64,000 nt of DNA from Cherax quadricarinatus (taxonomy: Eukaryota; Arthropoda; Malacostraca; Decapoda; Parastacidae), in contig NC_091312.1 of the NCBI RefSeq assembly GCF_038502225.1, positions 34,054,523-34,118,522 of the forward strand. Reading direction: 5' to 3'. How positions within the stretch are numbered: the first letter of the stretch is position 1; each line of letters begins with the position of its first letter. Position numbers and translations under genes: made by a program. Below, one piece after another: positions 1 to 11,978 of this stretch. The notes beneath the pieces are model-generated. The model ran no database searches. It saw only the letters and a list, made by a program, of their open reading frames with translations, and was not told the DNA's origin.

Positions 1-967
1 GTGAAAAGCTCTGTTCCTAGTGGCACAGTACTTGCTCCCATTCTATTCCTCATCCTCATTTCGGACATAGAGATGTAAGCCATAATTCCGTGTCTTCCTT
101 TGCGGATGACACCTGAATTGCCATGGCAGTGACCTCCATCGAAGACACCTCAAGATTCCAAGGGGACATAAAACAAATCTTCAATGGGCCTCTCAAAACA
201 ATATGAAGTTCAACGAGGAGAAATTTGAACTACTCAGATATGGGAAACTTGCAGAAATAAAATATGTGTCAGGGTATACGACAAATTCTAACCATACAAT
301 AGAGCGAAAAAGAAATGTGAAGGACCTGGGAGTGATAATGTCAGAGGATCTCACCTTCAAAGACCACAACAATGCATCTACCTCATCTGCTAGGAAAATG
401 ATAGGATGGATAATGAAAACCTTCAAAACTAGGGACGCCAAGCCCATGATGATCCTCTTCAAATCGCTTGTTCTCTCTAGGCTGGAATACTGCTGTACAC
501 TAATGGCCCCCTTCCAGGCTGGAGACATTGCAGACCTGGAGAGCGCACAAAGAAATTTCACGCCACACTTAAGTACAATAAGGCACTTAAATTACTGGGA
601 ACGGTTGAAGGTCCTTGATCTGTATTCCATGGTACACAGGCGAGGGAGATACATGATAACATACACTTGGAAGGTCCTGGAGGGATTGATACCAAACCTG
701 CTCACGAAAATCACTCCCTATGAAAGCAAAAGATTCGGCAGGAGATGCAACATTCCTCCGATGAAAAGCAGGGGCGCCATGAGTACACTGAGAGACAACA
801 CAATAAGTGTCCTGGGCCGAAGACTGTTCAACTGCCTCCCAGCATACACAAGGGGGATTACCAATAGACCCCTGGCTGTCTTCAAGAATGCGCTGGACAG
901 GCACGTAAATCAGTACCTGACCAACCGGCTGTGGTTTGTACGTCAGTTTGCGTGCGGCCAGCAGTAA
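1..967 (+). pseudogene. Decayed LINE reverse transcriptase, C-terminal part
   Basis: Remnant of a non-LTR retrotransposon reverse transcriptase that starts before the window. Base 1 onward reads as the motif-B-like segment SVPSGTVLAPILF and stops at a TAA after DIEM. The catalytic motif FADDT follows at 99-113 in another frame and is closed at once by TGA. The longest open piece (203-967, 254 codons) is the thumb and C-terminal region, with the usual DLGVIMSEDL, SRLEYC and RLKVLDLYSMVHRRGRYMI blocks and a final FKNALDRHVNQYL. Frames are broken at least twice, so it cannot encode an active enzyme. The architecture fits the CR1/L2/Jockey group; the exact clade is not determined. Confidence 0.85.
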
Positions 968-1110
968 CAGCCTGGTTGATCAGACCCTGATCCTCTATTA
1001 GGCCTGGTCTCAGACCGAGCCTCGGGAGCGTTGACCCCCGAAACCCTCCAGGTAAACTCCAGATACCTGTTAGACTGACAAGAAGCTCCCCAAATAAGTT
1101 GTACATGAAT
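968..1110 (+). mobile_element. 3' UTR of the LINE fragment
   Basis: Directly follows the reverse transcriptase stop codon. It contains a GC-rich inverted-repeat segment around GCCTGGTCTCAGACC and a CCCCCGAAACC block, which I recognise as a common tail in decapod genomes (memory, not a search). No poly(A) or clear target duplication is visible. Confidence 0.5.
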
Positions 1111-3394
1111 AAATAAGAGGATACGAGAAGACTTCACAGTCACTTACAATGAATGGGATCACAGTACCCACTCACAAGTGATGAATGAATGAATATTTGG
1201 ACACGAGGAGGATCCCATGACTAGAGGGCAGTAGACGGTGTATTGATCATGAAGCGCCGCCTCCCACCCCTACATGTCAATACAACGAGTGACAACTGAC
1301 GGATGCAACCATTCTCCAGACGTTGTGAATGATTGTAGAGAACGATAGAGGTGTAAAAGAAGTTTTTGAATGTAATCTGTGGTGTATTGGGTTATTTACT
1401 ACTGTTTCCCCAGATAAAGAAACTTTATATATTTTGTCACCATACACAGTAACAATTACGTACGAGTAAATGCTACGAGACAGTAGGCAATAAGCTGTGG
1501 TTTCCAGGAGAAAACAGACAAGGATATATACACATTAAGGTGTATGTCTCTCATTGTATATGTAGCGAGAGTTTAATCTCATTTTTATTTTAGGAATTAA
1601 AGTATTCTTGACTTGTAGAGCACAGGCGACATGCAGTCTTGATGATCTTTGTGTAGTCGATAGGCTTTAAACTCCATTAATCAACTAACCAACAGAGAGG
1701 ACTACAGAGTTTAGCTGGTAATGTATTTTCGAGTATCTGGGGTTGAGGCACCAATTAGTTCTACAGAGTACTTGGGGTGTGGTATTATTTAGTATTAGAG
1801 TGTGATTTCAGGTGCGTCTGAAATTTATGCTTATTAAATGGTGCTATTCTCAAAGACTGCAAAAACGGTGTAGCTACGAGAGTTGTTGCCTACAGTGTGC
1901 ACTTCAGATGTTCAATATCGATGGTGTTACTGCCAGTCTCTTGTCTACAATTTACTTTTTCTCTTGAGTTGTTATAACCAAGCGAAGTTATAGTGCTGTG
2001 TTATGGAGACCTTCCTACATCCTAGCAGCGTATAACTACGATGCTGCAATATAATTAAGCTCAAGGACACGTAAAGAACATGAGGCTGCCTACCTAATAA
2101 GAATCTATTGAATTATGTATATTCTTCGAATTCTACATTTTTTTTCTTATTGCCTGAGACCTAAAAATTGTGAAATATTTAAATTTTATTATCGCAAATG
2201 TATATCATAAGCGCTCTTCCTCTTTGATCCTCTTTGCTAAGATGATCCAGTATTGATTAAAGTGGTTTGTTTGGGTTGAACCCGTGGGCCAGGGTGAGTC
2301 AACATGTGGTGCGTGTTAGCTCTATGCGTAGAGACGCGCGTCAACACTGCGTAGAGAAACTTGTACCGTTGATGCCACTTCCTCAAGCATCAAAATTTGG
2401 TGTAAACAAAAGTGGTAAGTTTTTTTTTATTCCACGAAACAACATTATTTCTAAACTACCAGAATTTTCTTTTGCATTATAATAAAATATATAATAAGAG
2501 GAAAGACCAAGGTCAGAACTTGACCTCGAATCATATCGAACACTTCAACGCAACTTTATAGTGACCTCCGGAAGAAAAGAGGGATCTTGCACAACCAAGA
2601 CCTCGTCCTCCTTCCCTCCCTTCGAGGGAGAGAAGGATGAGGTATCCAGAATGACTTCGACTTATGAACTGACTCCGACAGCGCACAAATAAATGAATTA
2701 ATTAACAAAAGCAAGCAAAAATTTCTGAAATGCATATTAAACACGTGAAAACATTACTAAATACACTATAGGTGACATCAGTGAGTTGTTGTGAGTCTGT
2801 ATACACACTAAATAAATCATGAAACACATCCTTCTGTTTTCCATCGCTAATTGACCGAAATGAGTTCAACGCTTCTGTAAGTATAATAATGCTCTGCGCT
2901 CCAACACTCTTCTTTTTATCAACAAATGAAAGATACCAGTTTTCATGAGGACACTAGACAAGTTGGTGCAGTAGATGCTTGACCACCTGGCTGCAGACAG
3001 TAAACCAAAACTCATGGACTCGATCACACGTATGTGTATAATAATTATTGATTGCTTGATAGAGTGACTCACACCAAGTTAAGAGAATGTCACTGTTAAG
3101 TTCAAGGTCGAAGGGACGAGTTCCATCCTCTTATTAATGATCTACTGTAAATTCTGTGTTTCTTATACGATTTATTTTCATAGAAATCCTACTAAATCTT
3201 CCCTACAAAAAAAAATCCCTTTCTAAAATAACTGAACAAGTTTTTTTAAGTTACACAAACATTTTCTGAAATTTAAAAATATATTAACAGTTTTCATTTT
3301 ATTCTCAGAGACAAACTTTACTTACTACATAATATAACTTATTATTTCAAGCTCTTGTGCATCCAAGAGTTAGTGCGTAGTGGGGAGGAAAGAT
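1111..3394. other. Non-genic stretch, no recognisable feature
   Basis: AT-rich sequence with short A and T runs. The open frames here (for example 2267-2482 on +, 71 codons, and 2556-2744 on -) have no recognisable domain and no codon signal I can defend. A small (GAAT)n tract lies at about 1183-1195. Confidence 0.6.
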
Positions 3395-3985
3395 GAGGCA
3401 GGGCAGGGGAGGCAGGGCAGGGGAGGCAGGGCAGGGGAGGCAGGGCAGGGGAGGCAGGGCAGGGGAGGCAGGGTAGGGGAGGCAGGGTAGGGGAGGCAGG
3501 GTAGGGTAGGGGAGGCAGGGTAGGGGAGGCAGGGTAGGGGAGGCACGGCAGGGAAGGTGAGTTTGGGGAGGCTGGGCAGGGGAGGCTGGGCAGGGGAGGC
3601 AGGGCAGGGGAGGCAGGGTAGGGGAGGCAGGGTAGGGGAGGCAGGGCAGGGGAGGCAGGGCAGGGGAGGCTGGGTAGGGGAGGCAGGGTAGGGGAGGCAG
3701 GGTAGGGGCGGCCGGGCTGGGGAGGCACGGCAGGGGAGGCAGGGTAGGGGAGGCAGGTTAGGGGAGGCAGGGTAGGGGAGGCAGGGCAGGGGAGGCACGG
3801 CAGGGAAGGTGAGTTTGGGGAGGCAGGGCAGGGGAGGCAGGGCAGGCAGGGAAGGTGAGTTTGGGGAGGCAGGGCAGGGAGGGCTGTGCAGGGAGGTCAG
3901 AGCAAGGGAGGCTGGGCAGGGAAGGTAGGTTAGGGAAGGCAGAACAGGGAGGGCGGAAGAGAAGGCAGGGCAGGGTGGGCAGGGA
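3395..3985. repeat. 14 bp G-rich minisatellite (GGGGAGGCAGGGYA)
   Basis: About 40 imperfect copies of a 14 bp unit with a T/C switch in GGGTA versus GGGCA. A longer interruption reading GGAAGGTGAGTTTGG recurs at about 3550, 3807 and 3852, so part of the array has a higher-order period. Long open frames on the complementary strand are a by-product of the stop-free repeat. Confidence 0.95.
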
Positions 3986-4073
3986 AGCCTGTGCATATGG
4001 AATTCCGGGTTCCAAAATGATACAGGAATTTGACGCAGGTTCCAATGACTCACACACAGTGTCAGGTTTACTA

Positions 4074-4074
<1 letters not shown>

Positions 4075-4129
<55 letters not shown>
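4075..4129. repeat. (GCT)n microsatellite
   Basis: Eighteen uninterrupted GCT triplets. No open coding context supports a polyglutamine or polyserine gene. Confidence 0.97.
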
Positions 4130-4216
4130 AGAACGTCCTGGGTGTTTCTTAAGCGAAGGTCAAAGCTCTCGTCTACTTCCACCCACCCAATCAATAACTC
4201 ACTCTCAAACACATAA

Positions 4217-4219
4217 ATT

Positions 4220-4276
<57 letters not shown>
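4217..4276. repeat. (CT)n microsatellite
   Basis: Polypyrimidine tract of CT dinucleotides with few interruptions, trailing into TCTA repeats to about 4303. Confidence 0.95.
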
Positions 4277-4282
<6 letters not shown>

Positions 4283-4497
4283 TTCTCCCTCTATCTATCT
4301 CTGGAGTACTTGCATTAAAATTTTAAAGAAATTAAGAGAAAGACGTGTAGATAGACAGTTAGTCAGTATCATTTATGTCTTGGGTTGTGCAATGAAGGCT
4401 GAACGTAACTGAGAGGCGCACTACGACACCAAGACTGACGCAGTAGTCCGTCAAGTGCACCCGACCTGTCTCATGCTCTCCTGTGGCAGTGGAACCC

Positions 4498-4788
4498 CAC
4501 CTGCAGCAGGTACAGGCAGCAGGCCTGTGACAGCACCTGCGGCAGGGACAGGCAGCAGACCTGTGGCAGTACCTGCGGCAGGTACAGACAGCAGGCCTGT
4601 GGCAGTACCTGCGGCAGGTACAGGCAGCAGGCCTGTGACAGCACCTGCGGCAGGGACAGGCAGCAGACCTGTGGCAGTGCCTGCGGCAGGGACAGGCAGC
4701 AGACCTGTGGCAGTGCCTGCGGCAGGGACAGGCAGCAGGCCTGTGGCAGTGCCTGCGGCAGGGACAGGCAGCAGGCCTGTGTCCCAAA
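4498..4788. repeat. 36 bp minisatellite
   Basis: Eight copies of a 36 bp unit built around GGCAGCAGGCCTGTG and CACCTGCGGCAGG. Unit length is divisible by three, so four frames stay open over the array. Adjacent unit variants (GTGACAGCACC versus GTGGCAGTACC) alternate, suggesting an earlier dimer or trimer order. Confidence 0.95.
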
Positions 4789-5017
4789 CCAAACAGAACA
4801 CTGTATATAGACATAATCATCACAGTTGACATTCATGCAAATTTTGCCATTTTGGGAGTAAATAAAATGATTAAAAACTTTTAAGGAACATTTATGATTA
4901 ATACTAAAAGCACTGGAGATTTTTTCACTACTTATTTGAATGTGATAAACCGCAAATTAATACTTTCAGTACATTTAATACATAGCATTAGATGCTTCAG
5001 TGTGAAAACTATTCTCC

Positions 5018-5082
5018 TTGATACCTTAAGCAAAGTATCAAGGCCCACACCGGTCTTGATGCCGGTGTGGGGGCTCTTGATT
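5018..5082. repeat. Two adjacent stem-loops of an interspersed repeat
   Basis: TTGATAC...GTATCAA (5018-5042) is followed by CCCACACCGG...CCGGTGTGGG (5044-5072). The second arm pair is continuous over 10 bp with a short loop. It resembles a fragment of a dispersed repeat; no coding content. Confidence 0.55.
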
Positions 5083-5163
5083 CATGGAACTGGATTTATT
5101 CAACCTTTCCTTGCATCGAACCTGAATGTCTCTTACTCCCTAGTCTATATAGGTTTTGTATAC

Positions 5164-5223
<60 letters not shown>

Positions 5224-5242
5224 TATATATATATATATATAA

Positions 5243-5291
<49 letters not shown>

Positions 5292-5293
5292 TA

Positions 5294-5324
<31 letters not shown>

Positions 5325-5410
5325 AATATATAGAGATAATATATATATATATATATAAATATATACATATTATATATATATATATAATTATATACATATA
5401 TATATATGTT
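5164..5410. repeat. Interrupted (TA)n tract
   Basis: TA dinucleotides broken by CATA and AAATATA variants in blocks of about 50-60 bp, so the tract itself has a weak higher-order period. Confidence 0.95.
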
Positions 5411-5577
5411 CTCCACACTGCATAATACCAAAAAGTGTACTTTAAGAGACGGGTCCAGGAATTATAATTCGATTTCAGTAAACACAAGTGGATGAGCGCA
5501 CGACAGTACACTTGATACATTAAGGTGACTCACTTAAATTCCTCAGGTGAACCTATAATTCATGCCTAGGTATAAGC

Positions 5578-8500
5578 TAACTGTCCTTCTCTGTCACCCC
5601 TCCCCCACACTGTCCTTCCTCGTCACCCCTCCCCCACACTGTCCTTCCTGTCACCCCCTCCCCCACACTGTCCTTCCTCTGTCACCCCTCCCCCACACTG
5701 TCCTTCCTCTGACACCCCTCCCCCACACTGTCCTTCCTGTCACCCCTCCCCCACCCTGTCCTTCCTGTCACCCCTCCCCCACACTGTCACCCCTCACTGT
5801 CCTTCCTGTCACCCCTCCCCCACACTGTCCTTCCTGTCACCCCTCCCCCACACTGTCCTTCCTCTGTCACCCCTCCCCCACACTGTCCTTCCTGTCACCC
5901 CTCCCCCACACTGTCCTTCTTGTCACCCCTCCCCCACACTGTCCTTCCTGTCACCCCTCCCCCACACTGTCATTCCTGTGTCACCCCTCCCCCACACTGT
6001 CCTTCCTCTGTCACCCCTCCCCCACACTGTCCTTCCTCTGTCACCCCTCCCCCACACTGTCCTTCCTCTGTCACCCCTCCCCCACACTGTCCTTCCTCTG
6101 TCACCCCTCCCCCACACTGTCCTTCCTGTCACCCCTCCCCCACACTGTCCTTCTTGTCACCCCTCCCCCACACTGTCCTTCCTGTCACCCCTCCCCCACA
6201 CTGTCCTTCCTGTCACCACTCCCCCACACTGTCCTTCCTCTGTCACCCCTCCCCCCCACTGTCCTTCCTCTGTCACCCCTCCCCCACACTGTCCTTCCTG
6301 TCACCACTCCCCCACACTGCCCTTCCTCTGTCACCCCTCCCCCACACTGTCCTTCCTCTGTCACCCCTCCCCCACACTGTCCTTCCTCTGTCACCCCTCC
6401 CCCACACTGTCCTTCCTCTGTCACCACTCCCCCACACTGCCCTTCCTCTATCACCCCTCCCCCACACTGTCCTTCCTCTGTCACCCCTCCCCCACAGTGA
6501 CCTTCCTCTGTCACCCCTCCCCCACATTACCCTTCCTCTGTCACCCCTCGCCCACATTACCCTTCCTCTGTCACCCCTCCCCCACATTACCCTTCCTCTG
6601 TCACCCCTCCCCCACATTACCCTTCCACTGTCACCCCTCCCGCACATTACCCTTCCTCGGTCACCCCTCTCCCACATTACCCTTCTTCTGTCACCTCTCC
6701 GCACATTACCCTTCCTCTGTCACCCCTTCCCACATCATCCTTCCGCTGTCACCCCACCCCACATTACCCTTCCACTGTCCCCCCTCCCCCGTTTTACCCT
6801 TCCACTGTCACCCCTCCCCCACATTACCCTTCCGCTATCAATCCTCCCCACATTACCCTTCCACTGTCGCCCCTTCCCCACATTACCCTTCCACTGTCAC
6901 CCCTTCCAACATCACCCTTCCACTGTTACCCCTCCCCATGTTACCCTTCCACTGTCACCCCTCCCCACATTACCCTTCCTCTGTCACCCCTTCCCACATC
7001 ACCCTTCCACTGCCACCCCTCTCCCACATTACCCTTCCACTGTCACCCCCTCGCACATTACCCTTCCTCTGTCACCCCTTCCCACATCACCCTTCCATTG
7101 TCACCCCTCCCCCACATTACCCTTCCACTGTCACCCCTCACCCACATTACCCTTAAACTGTCACCCCTCCCCCACATTACCCTTCCTCTGTCGCCCCTCC
7201 CCCACATTACCCTTCCTCTATCACCCCTCCCCCACATTACCCTTCCACTGTCACCCCTCTCCCACATTACCCTTCTTCTGTCACCTCTCCGCACATTACC
7301 CTTCCTCTGTCACCCCTTCCCACATCACCCTCCCATTGTCACCCCTCCCCCACATTACCCTTCCACTGTCACCCCTCACCCACATTACCCTTCCACTGTC
7401 ACCCCTCCCCACATTGCCCTTCCACTGTCACCCCCCAAATTACACTTCTACTCTCACCCCTCCCCACATTACCATTCCACTGCACCCCCCACATTACCCT
7501 TCCACTGTCACCCCTCCCCCACGTTACCTTTCCACTGTCACCCCTCCCCCACATTGCCCTTCCACTGTCACCCCCCCAAATTACACTTCTACTGTCACCC
7601 CTCCCCACATTACCATTCCACTGTCACCCCCCACATTACCCTTCCACTGTCACCCCTCCCCCACACTACCTTTCCACTGTCACCCCTCCCCCACATTGCC
7701 CTTCCACTGTCACCCCTCCCCCACATTATCCTTCCACTCTCACCCCTCCCCCACATTACCGTTCCACTGTCACCCCTCCTCACATTGCCCTTCCACTGTC
7801 ACCCCCCACATTACCCTTCCACTGTCACCCCTCACCCACATTACCCTTCCACTGTCACCCCTCCCCACATTACCCTTCCACTGTCACCCCCCACATTACC
7901 CTTCCACTGTCACCCCTCCCCCACATTACCCTTCCACTGTCACCCCCCACATTACCCTTCCACTGTCACCCCTCCCCCACATTACCCTTCTACTGTCACC
8001 CCTCCCTTCATTACTTTCCACTGTCACCCCTCGCCACATTACCCTTCCACTGTCACCCCTCCTCTACATTACCCTTCCACTGTCACCCCCCACATTACTT
8101 TTCCACTGTCACCTCTACCCCACATTACCCTTCCACTGTCACCCCTCCCCCACATTACCTTTCCACTGTCACCCCTCCCCCACATTACCCTTCCACTGTC
8201 ACCCCTCCCCCACATTATACTTCCACTCTCACCCCTCCCCCACATTACCGTTCCACTGTCACCCCTCCCCATATTGCCCTTCCACTGTCACCCCCCACAT
8301 TACCCTTCCACTGTCACCCCTCACCCACATTACCCTTCCACTGTCACCCCTCCCCACATTACCCTTCCACTGTCACCCCCTACATTACCCTTCCATTGTC
8401 ACCCCTCACCCACATTACCCTTCCACTGCCACCCCTCCCCCACATTACCCTTCCACTGTCACCCTCCACATTTCCCTTCCACTGTCACCCCTCCCCCACA

Positions 8501-9228
8501 TTACCCTTCCACTGTCACCCCCCACATTACCCTTCCAGTGTCACCCCTCCCCCACATGACCATTCCACTGTCACCCGTCCCCCACATTACCCTTCCACTG
8601 TCACCCCCACATTACCCTTCCACTTTCACCCCTCACCCACATTACCCTTCCACTGTCACCCCTCCCCACATTACCCTTCCACTGTCACCCCTCCCCCACA
8701 TTACCTTTCCACTGTCACCCCTCCCCCACATTACCCTTCCACTGTCACCCCCCCATTACCCTTCCACTGTCACCCCTCCCCCACATTACCTTTCCACTGT
8801 CACCCCTCCCCACATTACCCTTCCCCTGTCACCCCCCACATTACCCTTCCACTGTCACCCCCCATTACCCTTCCACTGTCAACCCTCCCCCACATTACCT
8901 TTCCACTGTCACCCCTCCCCACATTACCCTTCCACTGTCACCCCCCACATTACCCTTCCACTGTCACCCCCCATTACCCTTCCCCTGTCACCCCCCACAT
9001 TACCCTTCCACTGTCACCCCCCATTACCCTTCCACTGTCACCCCTCCCCCACATTACCTTTCCACTGTCACCCCTCCCCCACATTACCTTTCCACTGTCA
9101 CCCCTCCCCCACATTACCTTTCCACTGTCACCCCTCCCCCACATTACCTTTCCACTGTCACCCCTCCCCCACATTACCTTTCCACTGTCACCCGTCCCCC
9201 ACATTACCCTTCCACTGTCACCCCTCCC
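5578..9228. repeat. 3.65 kb C-rich minisatellite, 26-30 bp unit, two domains
   Basis: Roughly 125-130 tandem units. Core words are TGTCACCCCTCCCCC and a linker. In the first domain (to about 6505) the linker is ACACTGTCCTTCCT; in the second it is ACATTACCCTTCCA. Unit lengths of 30, 28 and 26 bp occur through gain or loss of CT or of a CCTC block. Nearly stop-free, so it produces open frames of up to 879 codons that I regard as artefacts. The plus strand is almost pure pyrimidine plus A. Confidence 0.97.
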
Positions 9229-9382
9229 ATATTCTCTCTCTTTTGCTCTCACTCGAGTATATTTTTTATTTGTCAGTCAGTTTACCCTCTTTGAGACACA
9301 ATTCCTTCATGCATTGGTTGTTGCTTTGATGATGAGGAGCTGCTCTTGATCCAGGGAATTAAAGACAGCAATCCTCATTGGA

Positions 9383-9670
9383 GTGTGGTCCCGTGTCCTG
9401 GCTGGTAACGCTCTGGCTTCACTCACAGAGGGCCCGGGTTCGATTCCTGGCCGGGTAGAAACACTTCGACGCGTTTCCTTACAGCTATTGTCCTGTTTAC
9501 CTAGTAGCAAATAGGTACCTGGGTGTTAGTCGACTGGTGTGGGTCGCATCCTGGGGGACAAGATTGAGGACCACAATGGAAATAAGTTAGAGAGTCCTCA
9601 ATGACGCACTGACTTTCTTGGGTTACCCTCGGTGGCTAACCCTCCGGGGTTAAAAATCTGAACGAAATTT
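9383..9670 (+). mobile_element. tRNA-derived SINE, family S2, copy 1
   Basis: The head has a tRNA-like A-box region (GGCTGGTAACGCTCTGG, about 9400) and a B box GGTTCGATTCC at 9437-9447. The anticodon position lies within TTCACTCACAGAG. The body ends with GGGGTTAAAAATCTGAACGAAAT. Two other copies of the same body occur at 35413-35732 (-) and 36449-36737 (+). This copy has lost the (TTATC)n tail seen in those. Confidence 0.85.
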
Positions 9671-10234
9671 GATTTTATCTGCATAAAAACCTGATTTTCT
9701 TTCTTTCCCCAGGTGCTATATGACCCCCACGGGTTTCATGCTTCGCCATCAATATGTATTTTAAAACATCTTATCTGGTTATTTCAGTGGCTTCAGGTTC
9801 TCAAGGTCATTGCAAGTTTAGGTCCGGTTAATTGAAATGAAGTTTTCCTGAGCGTACACTTTTGAATTTCACTTTTAAAAGTCTATACATGTCATCTTCT
9901 GATTTCAGTTATATATATCAATTTCTTTTATCTCCGTCTTCTATTTTCATATCAATTATTTCTTCTGACATTTGAATAGTAGGTTTGGGTCCCGATATAT
10001 TCTTATCTCTTATTTCTTTTGTAAACCTTAGTTTGTCCTTCTCTTTATCTCAGTGTTTTTTAACCTGGGAGAGACATGAGCATGAGAACGTTGCAGTCTT
10101 GGGAAGACGTGTGTCCTAAAAAGTTTTCTGTATTGTTTCCATTTTTTTATTTTCGCTTTTGCAACATCCTTTGTTGACTCACTGTAAGTCTAACACTGTA
10201 CATCCAAGTGTTATTTCAGATATAAATTTTCCGT

Positions 10235-10235
<1 letters not shown>
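9671..10235. other. Non-genic stretch
   Basis: No gene seen. A short piece near 9710-9760 (GGTGCTATATGACCCCCACGG) looks like the end of another dispersed repeat, with low certainty. Confidence 0.5.
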
Positions 10236-10308
<73 letters not shown>

Positions 10309-10329
10309 TAGATAGATAGATAGATAGAT
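10236..10329. repeat. (TA)n followed by (GATA)n
   Basis: About 70 bp of TA dinucleotides passing into six GATA units. It abuts the S1 SINE cluster. Confidence 0.95.
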
Positions 10330-10777
10330 AACAACACTGTTCTAGCCAAGGATTGGAACCCATGTTGTACTGGCTTACCATGAGGTAGGCCAGTACAACA
10401 TGGATTTGAATCCTTGGCTAGCGCAGTGTCGTTATTGATCAATACCACTCGTCCGTGGTTACAATAATATATAAATGCTGCTCGTGAGGCTAGTACACCA
10501 AACACTGATGAGAATGAAATTAACTTAGAAGCTCCCACACCTCCGTATGCCCTCGGATGGCGGCCCACAACTAGCTCTGCTGGCTGCGCCATTCTTGTAG
10601 GGTTGGGTGGTCCTGTGGTTTAAAGCGTCATGTGGTTCTCGCTTACCATGAGGCAGGCCAGTACAACATGGATTCGAATCCTTGGCTAGCGCAGTGTTGT
10701 TATTGATCAACACCACTCGTTCGTGGTTACAATAATATATAAATACTGCTCGTGAGGCTAGTACACCAAACAGGGAT

Positions 10778-10782
<5 letters not shown>
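10330..10782 (+). mobile_element. tRNA-like SINE family S1, tandem copy with fold-back
   Basis: Two copies of the S1 body, spaced 268 bp apart (CTTGGCTAGCGCAGTG at 10413 and 10681), each ending in GTGGTTACAATAATATAT. A tRNA-like head lies between (TGGTTTAAAGCG near 10617; B box GATTCGAATCC near 10671). The 5' side of the first copy is an inverted partial copy: 10330-10373 pairs with 10390-10433 with about six mismatches. The tandem unit ends run into (TA)n. Confidence 0.8.

Positions 10783-10872
<90 letters not shown>
10783..10872. repeat. (TA)n then (TG)n
   Basis: Compound microsatellite that replaces the first ~35 bp of the adjacent LTR. Confidence 0.93.
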
Positions 10873-11124
10873 ACAACATATAAATGAATATTATAATTGT
10901 GTATTAGAATGTTATGCTATTTGGACCCTTCGGGAAATTTCGAGTGAAGGGGAAGGCAGAACAATTGGGGGAGTGACGCTGCAGAGACACCATATTGAAT
11001 TTGTGTGAACACTGGTCTGAACTATGCAATGTAATCAGGTGTTCTCGAAGGTCAGTTGGTGTATATTGGCCTCAATCTGTAATTGAGAAATTGCTGATAC
11101 GTTCCAGCTGAAGAACTGGGATAA
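10872..11124 (+). mobile_element. BEL/Pao copy A LTR, first part
   Basis: Plus-strand LTR sequence recognised because the same text, inverted, occurs at 17610-18529 and 25690-23869. Shared blocks include ACATATAAATGAATA, ATGCTATTTGGACCCTTCG and GGTGTATATTGGCCTCAATC. It is interrupted at about 11124 by a LINE and continues at 13203. Confidence 0.85.
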
Positions 11125-11978
11125 ATAGATTAAAACATCTCATTGGTCAAAAGAGAGGTATATATAGGCGTATCAAAAGAGGGGATGGGCAGTTAAGAAA
11201 TCAATATATTCAATTAAAGAGAGAAATAAAGAAAGGAATAAGGAAAGCAAAAAGAGATTATGAGGCTAAGGTCGCAAGGGATTCAAAGACTAATCCAAAA
11301 GGGATCTTTCAGGTATACAGAAGTAAGATTAAGGACAAGATTGGCCCACTTAAGAGTAACTCTGGTCAGATCACTGACAGTGATAAGGATATGTGTGAAA
11401 TTCTAAATACCTACTTCCTCTCAGTTTTCACTCAGGAAAACACTAGCGTTATTCCTGAAATAATAGATTTCGTAGAACAGGATGATAATAAACTATGTAC
11501 GATTGCGGTAACTAGTGACATGGTCCTCAGACAAATAGAGAAACTAAAACCTAACAAATCCCCAGGTCCTGATGAACTGTTTGCAAGGGTGTTAAAGAAA
11601 TGTAAAGAGGAACTTAGCATACCTTTGGCTAATCTTTTTAACATATCACTACAAACTGGCATAGTGCCTGATAAGTGGAAAATGACAAATGTAATACCTA
11701 TTTACAAGGTAGGTGACAGGTCCTTCGCTTCGAACTATAGACCAATAAGCCTTACCTCCATAGTGGGAAAATTTATGGAATCAAAAATTGCCGAAGCAAT
11801 TCGTAGCCATCTTGACAGGCACAGATTGATTAATGATTCTCAACACGGTTTTACAAAGGGGCGTTCCTGTCTTACGAATTTACTAACTTTTTTCACTAAG
11901 GTGTTTGAGGAGGTAGATCATGGTAATGAATATGATATTGTAAGGCTTTCGATAGAGTTCCACACCAGAGGCTATTGA
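11125..11978 (+). pseudogene. CR1/L2-like LINE RT, N-terminal half (family L-B)
   Basis: Open from 11127. It encodes the region before and into the RT palm: KPNKSPGPDELFARVL, NVIPIYKVGDRS, NYRPISLTSIVGKFMES and QHGFTKGRSCLTNLL. At about 11941 the sequence jumps from NEYDIV straight to a frameshifted AFDRVPH block. The segment that normally carries the first catalytic aspartate (motif A, YLDFxK) is missing, and the deletion is not a multiple of three. 5'-truncated, no endonuclease. It lies inside the LTR of BEL/Pao copy A. Confidence 0.9.

Noticed and set aside
2267..2482. 71-codon ORF
   Set aside because: No domain, no neighbours, unremarkable codon use; expected by chance.
3342..4212. 280-codon Pro/Leu/Cys-rich minus-strand frame ending in a serine run
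   Set aside because: Made of the 14 bp minisatellite plus the (GCT)n tract.
5920..8559. 879-codon open frame (Pro/Leu/His/Ser-rich)
   Set aside because: Lies wholly within the C-rich minisatellite; several overlapping frames are equally open and start and end at array edges.
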